Positions 7,822 to 16,344 are shown, counted from the first letter of the stretch. The stretch is DNA of 27,856 bases from Streptomyces violaceorubidus (GCF_000717995.1 NZ_JODM01000049.1:1-27856), one strand, 5' to 3'. A program made the numbers and translations. The notes: generated from the letters alone by a model not told the origin.

Positions 7822-10800
7822 ATGCCGACCGCACCCCAGACCATCGAGGAGCTGTACGAGGAGCTGCAGGCGAACCAGCGGCGCCCCTACGGCCGTACGC
7901 GCACCGTCACGGCCGAGGAACTCGTCGACGCCGCCGAACAATTCGAGGAGACGCTTCCCCTCGTCCGCGCACTCTTCGAACTCCAGGAGGCGTACACGTA
8001 CGGCTCCGAGCCCCGCAAGTCGCCCGTGGTCTTCGCCCGGCTGCTCACCCTCTTCGACGAGCAGCCCGACGTCTTCGACGAGAACCTGCGCCACCTGGTG
8101 TTCTGGCGCTTCAAGTGGGTGGCCGCCGCCCTGCGCGCGCTGCCGGAGATACCGCGGACGAGCCTGCACCAGTGGCTGACCGAGATGCGCGAGCGGTACG
8201 AGAAGGCCGGTCTCGGCCTCCAGCCCTACTACGGGCAGGCCTACCGGCTGGCCGCCCACGTCGGCGAGGACGAGACCCTCGCCTTCGAACTGTGGGCGGG
8301 CCGCACACGCACCCCGCTCAGCGACTGCGAGGCCTGCGAGATCTCCGAACGCGCCCTGTATCACCTCGCGTCGGGCGACGACGAGCGGGCGCTGCGCACC
8401 TGGGAGCCCGTGCTGGCCGGCAAGGAGTCGTGCCAGGAGGAACCCGCCCGCTCCATCGCCCACGTCCTCCTGCCCCTGCTGCGCGCCGGCCACACCGACC
8501 GGGCGCGGGAACTGCACCTCGTCGGATACCGCGGCTGCCGCCGCAACCCCTCGATGTCCGGCGAGGTCGGCCGCCACCTGGAGTTCTGCGCGCTGACCGG
8601 CAACGAGGCACGCGGCCTGGAACTGCTCGCCGAGAACCGGAACCTGTTCGACGAGGTCGACTCGCCGCTCGAACTCCTCGACTTCCTCAACGGCGTCGAG
8701 GTCCTCCTCCAGCGCGTCGAACAGCTCGGCCACGGCGAGCTGCCCGCCGCCGGTTTCCCGGGCCGCACCTGGACGGTGACCGGCCTGCGCGCCGAGGTGC
8801 ACGGCCGCGCCGACGACCTCGCCGCCCGCTTCGACGCGCGCAACGGCACCACGGCCCACACGGAGCGCCGCGGAACCCGCCTCGGCCGCGCCCCGCTCCT
8901 TGCGGCGCTGGAACTGACCCTGCGCACCCGCCACCTCGACGAGGTGGCCGTGGCCCCCGCCGCCCCGGTCGCCGCCCCCGCCGCCCGTGCGGTCGCCGCC
9001 TTCCCCGAGTCGCTGCCCGAACTGGTCGCCCGGGCCCGTTCACTGGACGAACAGGGGCACCCGGACGCGCGGGCCTGCTGGACGGAAGTGCGTACCCGTG
9101 TCACTTCCCGTGACTACACGCACCCCGACGACCCGGCCGTGGGCCCGCTCGCCCGGCTGCGCGCCGACCTGCTGGCCGACGAGGCGAGCCGGCGGGGCGA
9201 GCGGGACGACTTCACCGAGGCGGCCGCCCTCTACGAGGAGGCCGCGGGCCTGTACGACGACGCAGGAGCACCGGCCCACGCGGCACTCGCCCGGGCCCAC
9301 GCCCTCCTCGCCACCGCCGAGATCCCGCCGCAGACCTCCGCACGAGCCGCGTCCGAGACCCCGCCCGGGCGACCGGCGCAGGACGCCCCGGACACCCGCG
9401 AAACCGACGGCACCCACGAAAGCCCCGAAGGCACCCACGAGACCCACGAGACCGACGAGACCGACGGCACCGACGGCACCCCGGCCGAGGTCGCCGCGCT
9501 GACCGCCGCCCACGCGGCCATGGTGCGCCTGCACGCGCAGACGTCCGGCCTGGCGCCGTACCAGGAGGCACGCCAGCTGCGGCTCAGGGCCACCGCGCTG
9601 GGCCTGCGCCTTCAGGCGTCCCGGAGCGACGAACACGTCGCCGCGGCCCTCGACGAGATCGGCCTGCTGCACGACTTCGCCACCCGGCACGACATCCTCG
9701 GGCAGATCGCCGGTGCCCTGGTACTGCGGGCCAGCACCTTCGCGATCTCCGGCGACCTGCCCACCGCGGCCGCCGAGACCGACGCGCTCCTGGAGCGGCT
9801 GAAAGCACACGGCCCCGCCTGGCACCTGCCCCGTGCGCTGGGACTGCGCGCCCGGCTCAGGCTCGGTGCCCACGACGTGGAGGCCGCCCACGCGGACCTG
9901 GGCGAGGCGCTGCGACTGGCCGCCGACTGGCCGGCCGACGCCGTCGACACCGCCCGCCTCCACGGCGATCTCGCCGAGGCCTGCATGCACCTGGGCCGTC
10001 CGGACGAGGCGCTGCGACACCTGACCCGCTCCGCGGAGCTGAACCTCCGGCGCGGCGACCGCTTCGACGCGTACTGCGCCTACAGCAACGCCGCCACGCT
10101 CAGCCTCGACCTCGGACGCGTCGAGGACTGCATCGCGCTGCTCGACTCCCTGCTGACCGAACCGGACGTGGCCGCCGGAGAACCGAACGACCGGCTCGTC
10201 GCCCAACTGCGCCTGACCCGGGCCCGGGCCCTGCACGCGGGGGAGGACCTCAAGGCGGCCACGACGGAATTCCTCGCCCTCGCGGCCGAGTCGGCCGACT
10301 GGGACGACGACCCGGGAAGCCACGCCGTGATCGCCGCGGAGACGGCCGTGCTCCTGGCCGAGACCGACGAGTTCGACCGGGCCCGCGAGGCGGCCGACCA
10401 GGCGCTGGCCGCGCATGCCCGCGACCCGCGCCACGAGGCGCTCAGCAACTGCCTGCGCGAACTGGCCCGCCTCCAGGCCCGGCAGCAGGGCTCCGAGGGC
10501 CTGGCCGGGGCGCTGGCCTTCCTCGCGGATGCCGGCCGGGTCGCGGAAGGGGCTCGCAGCGCCGGGTACGAGGCACACGGACGCCCCCTGGACTCCGCGC
10601 TGGCCTACGAGTACGGGCGGGTCCACGCCTACGCCGAAGCCTACGAGGACGCCCTGGCCGCACTGGAGGAGGCCCTGGCCCTGATCGGCGAGCCGGGGCC
10701 GGACAACGACCGGGCCGGCGAGTGGGCCGAGTGCGTCCGCTTCGCGGCCGCCATGGAGGGCGTCTACCTGGAACGCCCCGCACCCGCCCTCGCCCGCCTC

Positions 10801-10893
10801 GACGCGGCCGTCTCCCGGCTGACCGCCCTGGGACACACCGAGGAGACCGAGCCACTGACCTCACTGGCGGCGCGGCTGCGCGACGAGGAGTGA
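7822..10893 (+). CDS. Large TPR-like helical repeat protein (1023 aa), Hsp90-gene partner
   Basis: The protein is almost entirely helical. The C-terminal half (about 555-1020) shows TPR-type paired helices, for example segments reading HGDLAEACMHLGRPDEALRH and AYAEAYEDALAALEEALALI. The N-terminal half (1-370) is a second helical domain that I do not recognise, with Cys-containing stretches near 170-240. A flexible Thr/Glu/Asp/His-rich linker at about 523-553 separates them. There is no signal peptide or membrane helix. ATG 7822 follows an AAGGA ribosome site and lies 2 bp after the chaperone stop, which strongly suggests coupled expression. TPR proteins are typical Hsp90 co-chaperones or scaffolds, so a physical complex with the upstream ATPase is a reasonable inference. 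The reading frame stays open some 1300 bases upstream inside the chaperone gene, but that extension is a GC-rich shadow reading. The gene ends 61 bp before a convergent gene. Confidence 0.82.
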   Translation: MPTAPQTIEELYEELQANQRRPYGRTRTVTAEELVDAAEQFEETLPLVRALFELQEAYTYGSEPRKSPVVFARLLTLFDEQPDVFDENLRHLVFWRFKWVAAALRALPEIPRTSLHQWLTEMRERYEKAGLGLQPYYGQAYRLAAHVGEDETLAFELWAGRTRTPLSDCEACEISERALYHLASGDDERALRTWEPVLAGKESCQEEPARSIAHVLLPLLRAGHTDRARELHLVGYRGCRRNPSMSGEVGRHLEFCALTGNEARGLELLAENRNLFDEVDSPLELLDFLNGVEVLLQRVEQLGHGELPAAGFPGRTWTVTGLRAEVHGRADDLAARFDARNGTTAHTERRGTRLGRAPLLAALELTLRTRHLDEVAVAPAAPVAAPAARAVAAFPESLPELVARARSLDEQGHPDARACWTEVRTRVTSRDYTHPDDPAVGPLARLRADLLADEASRRGERDDFTEAAALYEEAAGLYDDAGAPAHAALARAHALLATAEIPPQTSARAASETPPGRPAQDAPDTRETDGTHESPEGTHETHETDETDGTDGTPAEVAALTAAHAAMVRLHAQTSGLAPYQEARQLRLRATALGLRLQASRSDEHVAAALDEIGLLHDFATRHDILGQIAGALVLRASTFAISGDLPTAAAETDALLERLKAHGPAWHLPRALGLRARLRLGAHDVEAAHADLGEALRLAADWPADAVDTARLHGDLAEACMHLGRPDEALRHLTRSAELNLRRGDRFDAYCAYSNAATLSLDLGRVEDCIALLDSLLTEPDVAAGEPNDRLVAQLRLTRARALHAGEDLKAATTEFLALAAESADWDDDPGSHAVIAAETAVLLAETDEFDRAREAADQALAAHARDPRHEALSNCLRELARLQARQQGSEGLAGALAFLADAGRVAEGARSAGYEAHGRPLDSALAYEYGRVHAYAEAYEDALAALEEALALIGEPGPDNDRAGEWAECVRFAAAMEGVYLERPAPALARLDAAVSRLTALGHTEETEPLTSLAARLRDEE
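9391..9480 (+). repeat. In-frame low-complexity repeat inside the TPR protein
   Basis: The segment codes for a Thr/Glu/Asp/His-rich linker. From 9433 to 9477 there are five 9-base units (ACC-CAC-GAG twice, ACC-GAC-GAG, then ACC-GAC-GGC twice), giving THE-THE-TDE-TDG-TDG. The unit length is a multiple of three, so copy-number change would keep the frame. Confidence 0.75.
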
Positions 10894-10954
10894 GCAGGCT
10901 GAGGCGGCCGGAGCGGCCGGGCGTCCGCCGCCCCGCCGCCCCGCGGCTCAGGGC

Positions 10955-11494
10955 TCAGGGATGCGACAACTGCCCCGCGCCGCCCCGCCGGCCTATCCGC
11001 CCCCGGCCCCGCTCGGCGGTCCGCGCCTGCCGCCTCGCCCGGCGACGCTCGCGGCGCATGGCCCGCGCGGTGCTGCTCGGCTCCGACACGACACCGTGCC
11101 GCTGGTTCCACACCTGCCGGGTCACCCACACATCCAGCACACCCCAGGTGGCCACCACCGTGCCCGCCACACTGGCGAGCACCATCGGGAACGCCAGCCA
11201 GGACTCCGCCAGCGTGGACAGGAAGGCCACCATCGCCAGTATCAGCGTCACGGCGACCACCAGCACCGCACGCACGGCCGCCGTACGCACCGGATCCGGC
11301 AGCCGGCGGCGCCGCGCGGGCTCCTCGCTCCACAACGGCCGGTACCCCGACTGCCGCTCACTCGCCCGGGCCCCCGGCCCCGGCCCGGCCACCGGAACAT
11401 CGCGATCCGGTGCCTCGGAGGTCACCGGTGCCTCCACCTCGCTCATATCGTCGTCCGCCGGCGCCCCGCGCCGCTCCGCCGTGCTCATCAACAT
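10955..11494 (-). CDS. Small integral membrane protein (179 aa), function unknown
   Basis: A hydrophilic, acidic/proline-rich N-terminal tail (about 1-75) is followed by two adjacent hydrophobic helices (about 78-100 and 105-125, around LVVAVTLILAMVAFLSTL and FPMVLASVAGTVVATWGVL). A strongly basic Arg-rich tail follows, which should be cytoplasmic. No enzymatic motif is visible. I place the start at ATG 11494 because GGGGAG lies just upstream; a GTG at 11506 would add four residues and would swallow that site. The gene converges on the TPR-protein gene with a 61-bp gap and is divergent from the conservon, sharing a 421-bp upstream region with it. It might function with the conservon at the membrane, but only position suggests that. 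Confidence 0.7.
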   Translation of the reverse strand: MLMSTAERRGAPADDDMSEVEAPVTSEAPDRDVPVAGPGPGARASERQSGYRPLWSEEPARRRRLPDPVRTAAVRAVLVVAVTLILAMVAFLSTLAESWLAFPMVLASVAGTVVATWGVLDVWVTRQVWNQRHGVVSEPSSTARAMRRERRRARRQARTAERGRGRIGRRGGAGQLSHP

Positions 11495-11823
11495 GTCACT
11501 CCCCACCGCCAGCAGACAGCTCGTCCGTGTCCCAAGACACGGCTCCCCTCTGGCTGCCCGGCTTGCGCTGTTTTACGCCGCCCGGGGGCGGGATGCGGCT
11601 CCCGTGGCCGATTCCGCCTCCATTTCCCGTAGTGAAGGACGAACGGCGGGTCTCCAAGATTCCCGAAAATCCCGCGCAGTCGAATAATTTCGGCCAATCC
11701 GCCCGTCACGCCGTCACGACGGCCGTGCGTCCGTCCGCCGATCCCGGGAGGCAATCTCCCGCAATGACCGGACAACTGACCATCGCCGACCACGGGTGCG
11801 GAAGTTCGGCCTCCGGACGGGTC

Positions 11824-11853
11824 TTCGAGTTACCTGTGCGTCAGTAGTAGGCT
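11824..11853 (+). promoter_or_regulatory. Putative conservon promoter
   Basis: TTCGAG at 11824-11829 and TAGGCT at 11848-11853 are spaced by 18 bases, fitting a HrdB-type promoter with a good TANNNT -10 and a poor -35. The -10 lies between the two arms of the 9-bp inverted repeat at 11835-11874. Confidence 0.4.
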
Positions 11854-11874
11854 CGCGCCGTTTGTTGACGCACA
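11835..11874. promoter_or_regulatory. Inverted repeat, candidate operator of the conservon
   Basis: TGTGCGTCA at 11835-11843 and TGACGCACA at 11866-11874 are perfect 9-bp reverse complements. The arms start 31 bp apart, about three helical turns, and flank the putative -10. This is a plausible dimer-of-dimers or looping operator; the regulator is unknown. Confidence 0.45.
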
Positions 11875-11882
11875 TGTGAACC

Positions 11883-11898
11883 CCCCCACCGGTGGGGG
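11883..11898. repeat. Perfect 16-bp palindrome in the cvnA leader
   Basis: CCCCCACCGGTGGGGG reads identically on both strands and ends 17 bases before the cvnA ATG. It could be a protein-binding site or, as RNA, a hairpin next to the ribosome site GGGGGAGG. As a strict palindrome with no loop it suits DNA binding better. Confidence 0.55.
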
Positions 11899-11915
11899 TC
11901 GAGCTGGGGGAGGCC

Positions 11916-14609
11916 ATGCGCTTTCGCGGGAAGTCGATCCGCCGGAAGATCGTGGCGCTGCTCCTCGTGCCTCTGGTGTCCCTGACCGCGATCTGGGCCT
12001 TCGCCACGGTACTGACGGGCCGTGAGGCGGCCCGGCTGTTCAGCGTCTCCCACGTCGTCGAGGAGATCGGCTACCCGGTCGAGGACACCGTCCGCGTCCT
12101 CCAGCAGGAACGCCGCCAGACCCTGGTCCACCTCGCCGACCCCCGCGCCTCCGACGGACTCGCCGCCCTGCGGCGCAGCCGCACCGCCACCGACGAGGCC
12201 GTCGCGGAGATCCGCCGCAACGCCGCCGACGCCGGCGTGCGGGACGACCTCGGCCAGGCCGGGGAGGAACGGCTCACCGCCGTACTGGACGCCCTCGACG
12301 GCCTCGCCTCCCTGCGCCGCAGCGTGGAGGACGGCACCGTCGACCGCGCCCAGGCGCTCGGCCTCTACAACCGCCTGGTCGACCCCTGCCACGACCTGCT
12401 CGCCAACCTCAACGTCGTCGACGACGTGCGCCTCGACAAGCAGTACCGCGCGCTCGTCAACATCTCCCGCGCCCGCGAACTGCTCTCCCGCGAGGACGCC
12501 CTCCTCGGCTCCGCCCTGGTCACCGGGCGGCTCACCCGGACGGAGATCCGGGACGTCTCCGACCTCGTCGCGCAGCGCACCGTGATGTACGACATCAACC
12601 TGCCGCTGCTGCCCGCCACCGAACGCGGCCGCTACCAGAGCTTCTGGAAGAACGCCTCCTCCGCCCCCCTCCGGGTCGCCGAGCAGGCCGCCGTCTCCGC
12701 CGACACCGGCAGGCCGAGCGGAGTCACCGCCCAGAGCTGGGACACCGCGGCCGGGAACGTCCTCAAGGCACTCGGCGACCTCGACGACAACGCCGCCGAC
12801 CGCTACCAGGACCGTGTCGACCCGGTCGCCACCGGCACCATCACCAAGGTCGTCGTCGCCGGGGCGCTCGGTCTGATCGCCCTCCTGTACTCCCTCTTCC
12901 TCTCCGTCCGCGTCGGCCGCTCCCTCATCCGCGACCTCAAGCAGCTGCGCCTGGAGGCCCACGAGGCGTCCGGCGTCCGCCTGCCCAGCGTGATGCGCCG
13001 CCTGTCGGCGGGCGAGGAGGTCGACGTCGAAACCGAGGTGCCGCGCCTCGAGTACGACCGGAACGAGATCGGCGAGGTGGGCCAGGCCCTCAACACCCTC
13101 CAGCGGGCCGCCGTGGAAGCCGCCGTCAAACAGGCCGAACTCCGCGCGGGCGTCTCCGAGGTCTTCGTCAACCTCGCGCGCCGCAGCCAGGTGCTCCTGC
13201 ACAAGCAGCTCACCCTGCTCGACACCATGGAACGCAGGACCGAGGACACCGAGGAACTCGCCGACCTGTTCCGCCTCGACCACCTGACCACCCGGATGCG
13301 CCGGCACGCCGAGGGACTGGTCATCCTCTCCGGTGCCGCGCCCTCCCGGCAGTGGCGCAAGCCCGTCCAGCTCATGGACGTCGTGCGGGCCGCCGTCGCC
13401 GAGGTCGAGGACTACGAGCGCATCGAGGTCCGCAGGCTGCCGCGCGTCGCCGTCACCGGACCCGCGGTCGCCGACCTCACCCATCTGGTGGCCGAACTCC
13501 TGGAGAACGCCACGGTGTTCTCGCCGCCGCACACCGCCGTGCAGGTGCTGGGCGAGCGCGTCGCCAACGGCTTCACCCTGGAGATCCACGACCGGGGCCT
13601 GGGCATGGCCGCCGACGCCCTGCTCGACGCCAACCTCCGGCTGGCCGAGACACCGGAGTTCGAGCTGTCCGACACCGACCGGCTCGGCCTGTTCGTGGTC
13701 AGCCGGCTCGCCCAGCGGCAGAACGTCCGCGTCTCCCTGCAGCCCTCGCCCTACGGCGGCACCACCGCGGTCGTCTTCGTCCCCGACGCGCTGCTCAGCG
13801 ACGACGCCCCGGACACCAACGGCGTCGGCTTCCGCCTCGACCGCCCCCAGCACGTCCAGGGCAAGGAGCGGGAGGAGAGCCGCCGTTCCGCCCTCTCCCA
13901 CGTGCCCGCACGACTCCCGGAGCGTCCGGCCGCGCTGCTGGACGGCCCGGTCGAGCTGGAGGCGCCCGTCGACCTGGACGCCCTCGACGACCAGGACGGC
14001 GAGCACGGCGGCCTGTTCCGCCCGCGCCGCTCCCTGGCGGCGGCCGACGACGACCGGGCCCGCCGCCCCGGACCGCGACGTCCCGAGTCCCGTCACGGTG
14101 ACGAGGAGCCGGCCGCAGAGGACGGAACGGAGGCGAACGCACCGGTCGCGCTGCCCCGCCGCCGCACCCCCAAGCTGGTCAGCTCGCACGGGCGCCCCGT
14201 CCCCGAACGGACCGCCCGGGACACCGACGAGGAGCTCCCCGCGCTGCCCGCCCGCCGACGCGGCAAGGACACCGCCGAGCGCGGCGCCGAACGCGGTGCC
14301 GCTGCGCCCCCGGCGCGCGAGGACGCTCCGTCCTCGGACAGCGGGACCGGCGCGCTGCCCCGGCGCGTACGGCAGGCCAGCCTGGCCCCCCAACTCAGGC
14401 AGAGCCCCGAACCGGCCGCCGAGGACCGCTCCGATCCCGCCGACCGTGACGCCGACGAGGTACGCAGCCGTATGGCCTCGCTCCAGCGCGGCTGGCAGCG
14501 CGGCCGTCGGGAGAACGCCGCGGGTGACGACCCATCCGGCGGCACAGCACCAACAGCTCCAACAGCACCATCAGCACCAAGAGGAACGACTAAGGGGGAC
14601 GGTCGATGA
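11916..14609 (+). CDS. cvnA: Conservon sensor histidine kinase-like protein (CvnA type, 897 aa)
   Basis: This is a membrane signalling protein of the nitrate/nitrite-sensor-like kinases that head Streptomyces conservons. After MRFRGKSIRRK comes a first membrane helix (about 12-36). An extracytoplasmic helical sensing domain of roughly 270 residues follows, then a second helix (about 308-332) and a HAMP-like linker. A helical segment with FRLDHLTTRMRRH near 450 precedes a GHKL ATPase domain with N-box ELLENATVFSPP (N531), G1 DRGLGM (D559) and G2 DRLGLFVV. The last 260 residues are Arg/Pro/Ala-rich and look disordered. Whether the protein autophosphorylates is unclear; this family is often called kinase-like. 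ATG 11916 is preferred over GTG 11892 because GGGGGAGG sits directly before it. The gene ends in an ATGA overlap with cvnB, indicating translational coupling across the conservon. Confidence 0.9.
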   Translation: MRFRGKSIRRKIVALLLVPLVSLTAIWAFATVLTGREAARLFSVSHVVEEIGYPVEDTVRVLQQERRQTLVHLADPRASDGLAALRRSRTATDEAVAEIRRNAADAGVRDDLGQAGEERLTAVLDALDGLASLRRSVEDGTVDRAQALGLYNRLVDPCHDLLANLNVVDDVRLDKQYRALVNISRARELLSREDALLGSALVTGRLTRTEIRDVSDLVAQRTVMYDINLPLLPATERGRYQSFWKNASSAPLRVAEQAAVSADTGRPSGVTAQSWDTAAGNVLKALGDLDDNAADRYQDRVDPVATGTITKVVVAGALGLIALLYSLFLSVRVGRSLIRDLKQLRLEAHEASGVRLPSVMRRLSAGEEVDVETEVPRLEYDRNEIGEVGQALNTLQRAAVEAAVKQAELRAGVSEVFVNLARRSQVLLHKQLTLLDTMERRTEDTEELADLFRLDHLTTRMRRHAEGLVILSGAAPSRQWRKPVQLMDVVRAAVAEVEDYERIEVRRLPRVAVTGPAVADLTHLVAELLENATVFSPPHTAVQVLGERVANGFTLEIHDRGLGMAADALLDANLRLAETPEFELSDTDRLGLFVVSRLAQRQNVRVSLQPSPYGGTTAVVFVPDALLSDDAPDTNGVGFRLDRPQHVQGKEREESRRSALSHVPARLPERPAALLDGPVELEAPVDLDALDDQDGEHGGLFRPRRSLAAADDDRARRPGPRRPESRHGDEEPAAEDGTEANAPVALPRRRTPKLVSSHGRPVPERTARDTDEELPALPARRRGKDTAERGAERGAAAPPAREDAPSSDSGTGALPRRVRQASLAPQLRQSPEPAAEDRSDPADRDADEVRSRMASLQRGWQRGRRENAAGDDPSGGTAPTAPTAPSAPRGTTKGDGR

Positions 14610-15040
14610 CCGCACCGAAGGCGACCGGCCACACCGCGACCAAGTCCGGCGAGCTGAACTGGCTCCTCGACGACCTGGTGGACCGTGTCGCGAGCATCCG
14701 CAAGGCCGTGGTCCTGTCCGGGGACGGCCTGGCGACGGGTGCGTCCAAGGACCTGACCAGGGAGGACAGCGAGCACCTGGCCGCTGTGGCCTCCGGGTTC
14801 CACAGCCTCGCCAAGGGCGTGGGCCGGCATTTCGAGGCGGGCAGCGTCCGGCAGACGGTCGTCGAACTCGACGACGCCTTCCTCTTCGTCACGGCCGCCG
14901 GCGACGGCAGCTGCCTGGCCGTCCTGTCCGACGCCGACTCGGACGTCGGGCAGGTTGCCTACGAGATGACCCTGCTCGTCAAGCGGGTCGGCGTGCACCT
15001 GGCCACCGCGCCGCGCACCGACCTGCCCTCGGGCGGGTAA
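14606..15040 (+). CDS. cvnB: Roadblock/LC7 family protein (CvnB type, 144 aa)
   Basis: This is a small single-domain protein with the roadblock/LC7 pattern: an N-terminal helix (ELNWLLDDLVDRVASIRKAVVLSGDGL), alternating strands such as DDAFLFVTAAGDGSCLAVL, and a C-terminal helix (YEMTLLVKRVGVHL). In the MglA/MglB system and in conservons, roadblock proteins bind the small GTPase partner and modulate its nucleotide cycle. In the studied conservon the four Cvn products form a membrane-associated complex. The ATG overlaps the cvnA stop as ATGA, with an AAGGGGGA ribosome site inside the end of cvnA. cvnC follows after 10 bp. Confidence 0.92.
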   Translation: MTAPKATGHTATKSGELNWLLDDLVDRVASIRKAVVLSGDGLATGASKDLTREDSEHLAAVASGFHSLAKGVGRHFEAGSVRQTVVELDDAFLFVTAAGDGSCLAVLSDADSDVGQVAYEMTLLVKRVGVHLATAPRTDLPSGG

Positions 15041-15050
15041 GTGGGATGAC

Positions 15051-15446
15051 ATGAGCGCAGACGGTCAGGGAAGAAACCACTGGTTCGACGACGAGGCCGG
15101 CCCCGTCGTCCGTCCGTACGCCATGACGCGCGGCCGCACCACCAGTGCGGGCCAGCACCGCCTCGACCTGATCGCGGTGGTCGTCACGGAACCCCACGCG
15201 GACGATCCCGAGGCGGACGTCACCCTCTCCCCGGAGCACGTGGACATCGTCGGCCTGTGCCGCGACACCCCGCAGTCGGTCGCCGAACTCGCCGCCGAAC
15301 TCGACCTCCCCGTCGGGGTCGTGCGGGTCCTGGTCGGCGACCTCGTGGACAGCGAACTCGTGCACGTCAACCGGCCCGTGCCCCCGGCCGAACTGCCGGA
15401 CGAGAACATCCTGCGCGACGTGATCAACGGATTGAGGGCACTGTGA
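15051..15446 (+). CDS. cvnC: DUF742 family protein (CvnC type, 131 aa)
   Basis: The protein has the DUF742 layout. It begins with a variable head including WFDDEAGPVVRPYAMTRGRT, a sequence typical of the family. A winged-helix-like middle follows (LSPEHVDIVGLCRDTPQSVAELAAELDLPVGVVRVLVGDLVDSELV, about 60-110). It ends with the characteristic tail ENILRDVINGLRAL. The family always accompanies roadblock and GTPase genes in conservons and is thought to be an adaptor; DNA binding by the winged-helix-like part has not been shown here. A GGGATG site precedes the ATG. The gene sits 10 bp after cvnB and 49 bp before cvnD. Confidence 0.92.
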   Translation: MSADGQGRNHWFDDEAGPVVRPYAMTRGRTTSAGQHRLDLIAVVVTEPHADDPEADVTLSPEHVDIVGLCRDTPQSVAELAAELDLPVGVVRVLVGDLVDSELVHVNRPVPPAELPDENILRDVINGLRAL

Positions 15447-15495
15447 GCCGGCCCCCGTGTACGTCGGGCGGCGGCACGTTAAGGAGAAGAGATCG

Positions 15496-16098
15496 ATGAT
15501 CTTCGGGCGGTCCCAGCGCGGCAAGCCGCCGGTCGAGCCCGTCACGCTCAAGATCCTGGTGGCCGGCGGGTTCGGCGTGGGCAAGACCACCCTCGTCGGC
15601 GCGGTCAGCGAGATCAGGCCGCTGCGCACCGAGGAACTGCTCACCGAGGCCGGGCGGCCCGTCGACGACGTCAGCGGGGTGGAGGGCAAGCACACCACCA
15701 CGGTCGCCATGGACTTCGGACGGATCACCCTGCGCGAGGACCTGGTGCTGTACCTCTTCGGCACGCCCGGCCAGGAGCGGTTCTGGTTCATGTGGGACGA
15801 GCTGTCCGAGGGCGCGCTCGGCGCCGTCGTCCTGGCCGACACCCGGCGCCTGGAGGACTGCTTCGCCGCCATCGACTACTTCGAGCGGCGCGCCATCCCG
15901 TTCGTGGTCGGCGTCAACTGCTTCGAGGGCTCGGCGCGCTACCCCGCCGAGACCGTCCGCACCGCCCTCGATCTCGGCGAGGACGTGCCCCTGGTGATGT
16001 GCGACGCCCGGGACCGGGAGTCCGTCAAGGAGGTCCTCATCGGCGTCGTCCAGCACGCGATGGCCCAGGCGTCGGTCCACCGGGCCGTCATGACGTGA
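15496..16098 (+). CDS. cvnD: Ras-like small GTPase / ATP-GTP-binding protein (CvnD type, 200 aa)
   Basis: The protein has the conservon GTPase pattern: P-loop GGFGVGKTT (K30), a switch region rich in Thr (GKHTTTVAMDFG), the G3 motif FGTPGQERF, and a C-terminal helix. The usual NKxD guanine-specificity motif is replaced by VNCFEG, as is normal for this family. CvnD proteins bind GTP and act as the output switch of the complex with CvnA, B and C. The start at ATG 15496 has an AAGGAGAAGA ribosome site; an upstream in-frame extension from 15457 would include that site and is rejected. It is the last recognisable gene of the conservon; no CvnE cytochrome P450 follows. Confidence 0.93.
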   Translation: MIFGRSQRGKPPVEPVTLKILVAGGFGVGKTTLVGAVSEIRPLRTEELLTEAGRPVDDVSGVEGKHTTTVAMDFGRITLREDLVLYLFGTPGQERFWFMWDELSEGALGAVVLADTRRLEDCFAAIDYFERRAIPFVVGVNCFEGSARYPAETVRTALDLGEDVPLVMCDARDRESVKEVLIGVVQHAMAQASVHRAVMT

Positions 16099-16344
16099 GT
16101 GGCCCGACGGCCCGCCGCCCGAACAGCCAATCCTCCTCCCTCCGGCCACCTTGGTACGCCGAGACGTACGGCGACGTCGACCGACACGGGAGGCTCCGAC
16201 CGGGGCCCGGAGGGCGTCAGGGCGGCCGACCGCCGCCCGAATCCCCGGGGCCTGGCCCGTCCGGGACGCCGCACGGCACGGGCCCCGGGGCGTCGCACGG
16301 CACGGGCGGGCCGGGATACGGCGGTTGCGGTCGTCCTCGGCCGT
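16095..16344 (+). other. Conservon 3' flank with possible small or remnant reading frame
   Basis: A GTG at 16095 overlaps the cvnD stop (GTGA). It opens a Pro/Gly-rich frame (SGPTARRPNSQSSS, then PPWYAETYGDVDRHG) that continues without a stop beyond 16344 into antisense of the next gene. It might be the remnant head of a further conservon gene, but there is no recognisable domain. A 14-bp direct repeat CGCACGGCACGGGC occurs at 16270-16283 and 16294-16307. CCCCGGGGCC (16243-16252) pairs with GGCCCCGGGG (16281-16290) as a possible terminator hairpin. Confidence 0.35.

Larger units (their letters stand above)
11495..11915. promoter_or_regulatory. Divergent regulatory region between membrane gene and conservon
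   Basis: This 421-bp gene-free region contains a small hairpin with CCGTGTC/GACACGG arms at 11525-11542 and a locally AT-rich patch at about 11640-11700 that could hold the minus-strand promoter. A second hairpin with CGGGAG/CTCCCG arms lies at 11745-11761. The conservon-proximal signals are listed separately. A 27-codon frame from ATG 11764 has no close ribosome site and is not called. Confidence 0.5.

Noticed and set aside
11764..11847. 27-codon frame before the conservon
   Set aside because: No close ribosome site, overlaps the putative promoter and inverted repeat, no recognisable sequence.
11841..14393. 850-codon frame antisense to cvnA
   Set aside because: Shadow of cvnA; composition is Gly/Val/Asp-rich with no domain, and cvnA is unmistakable.
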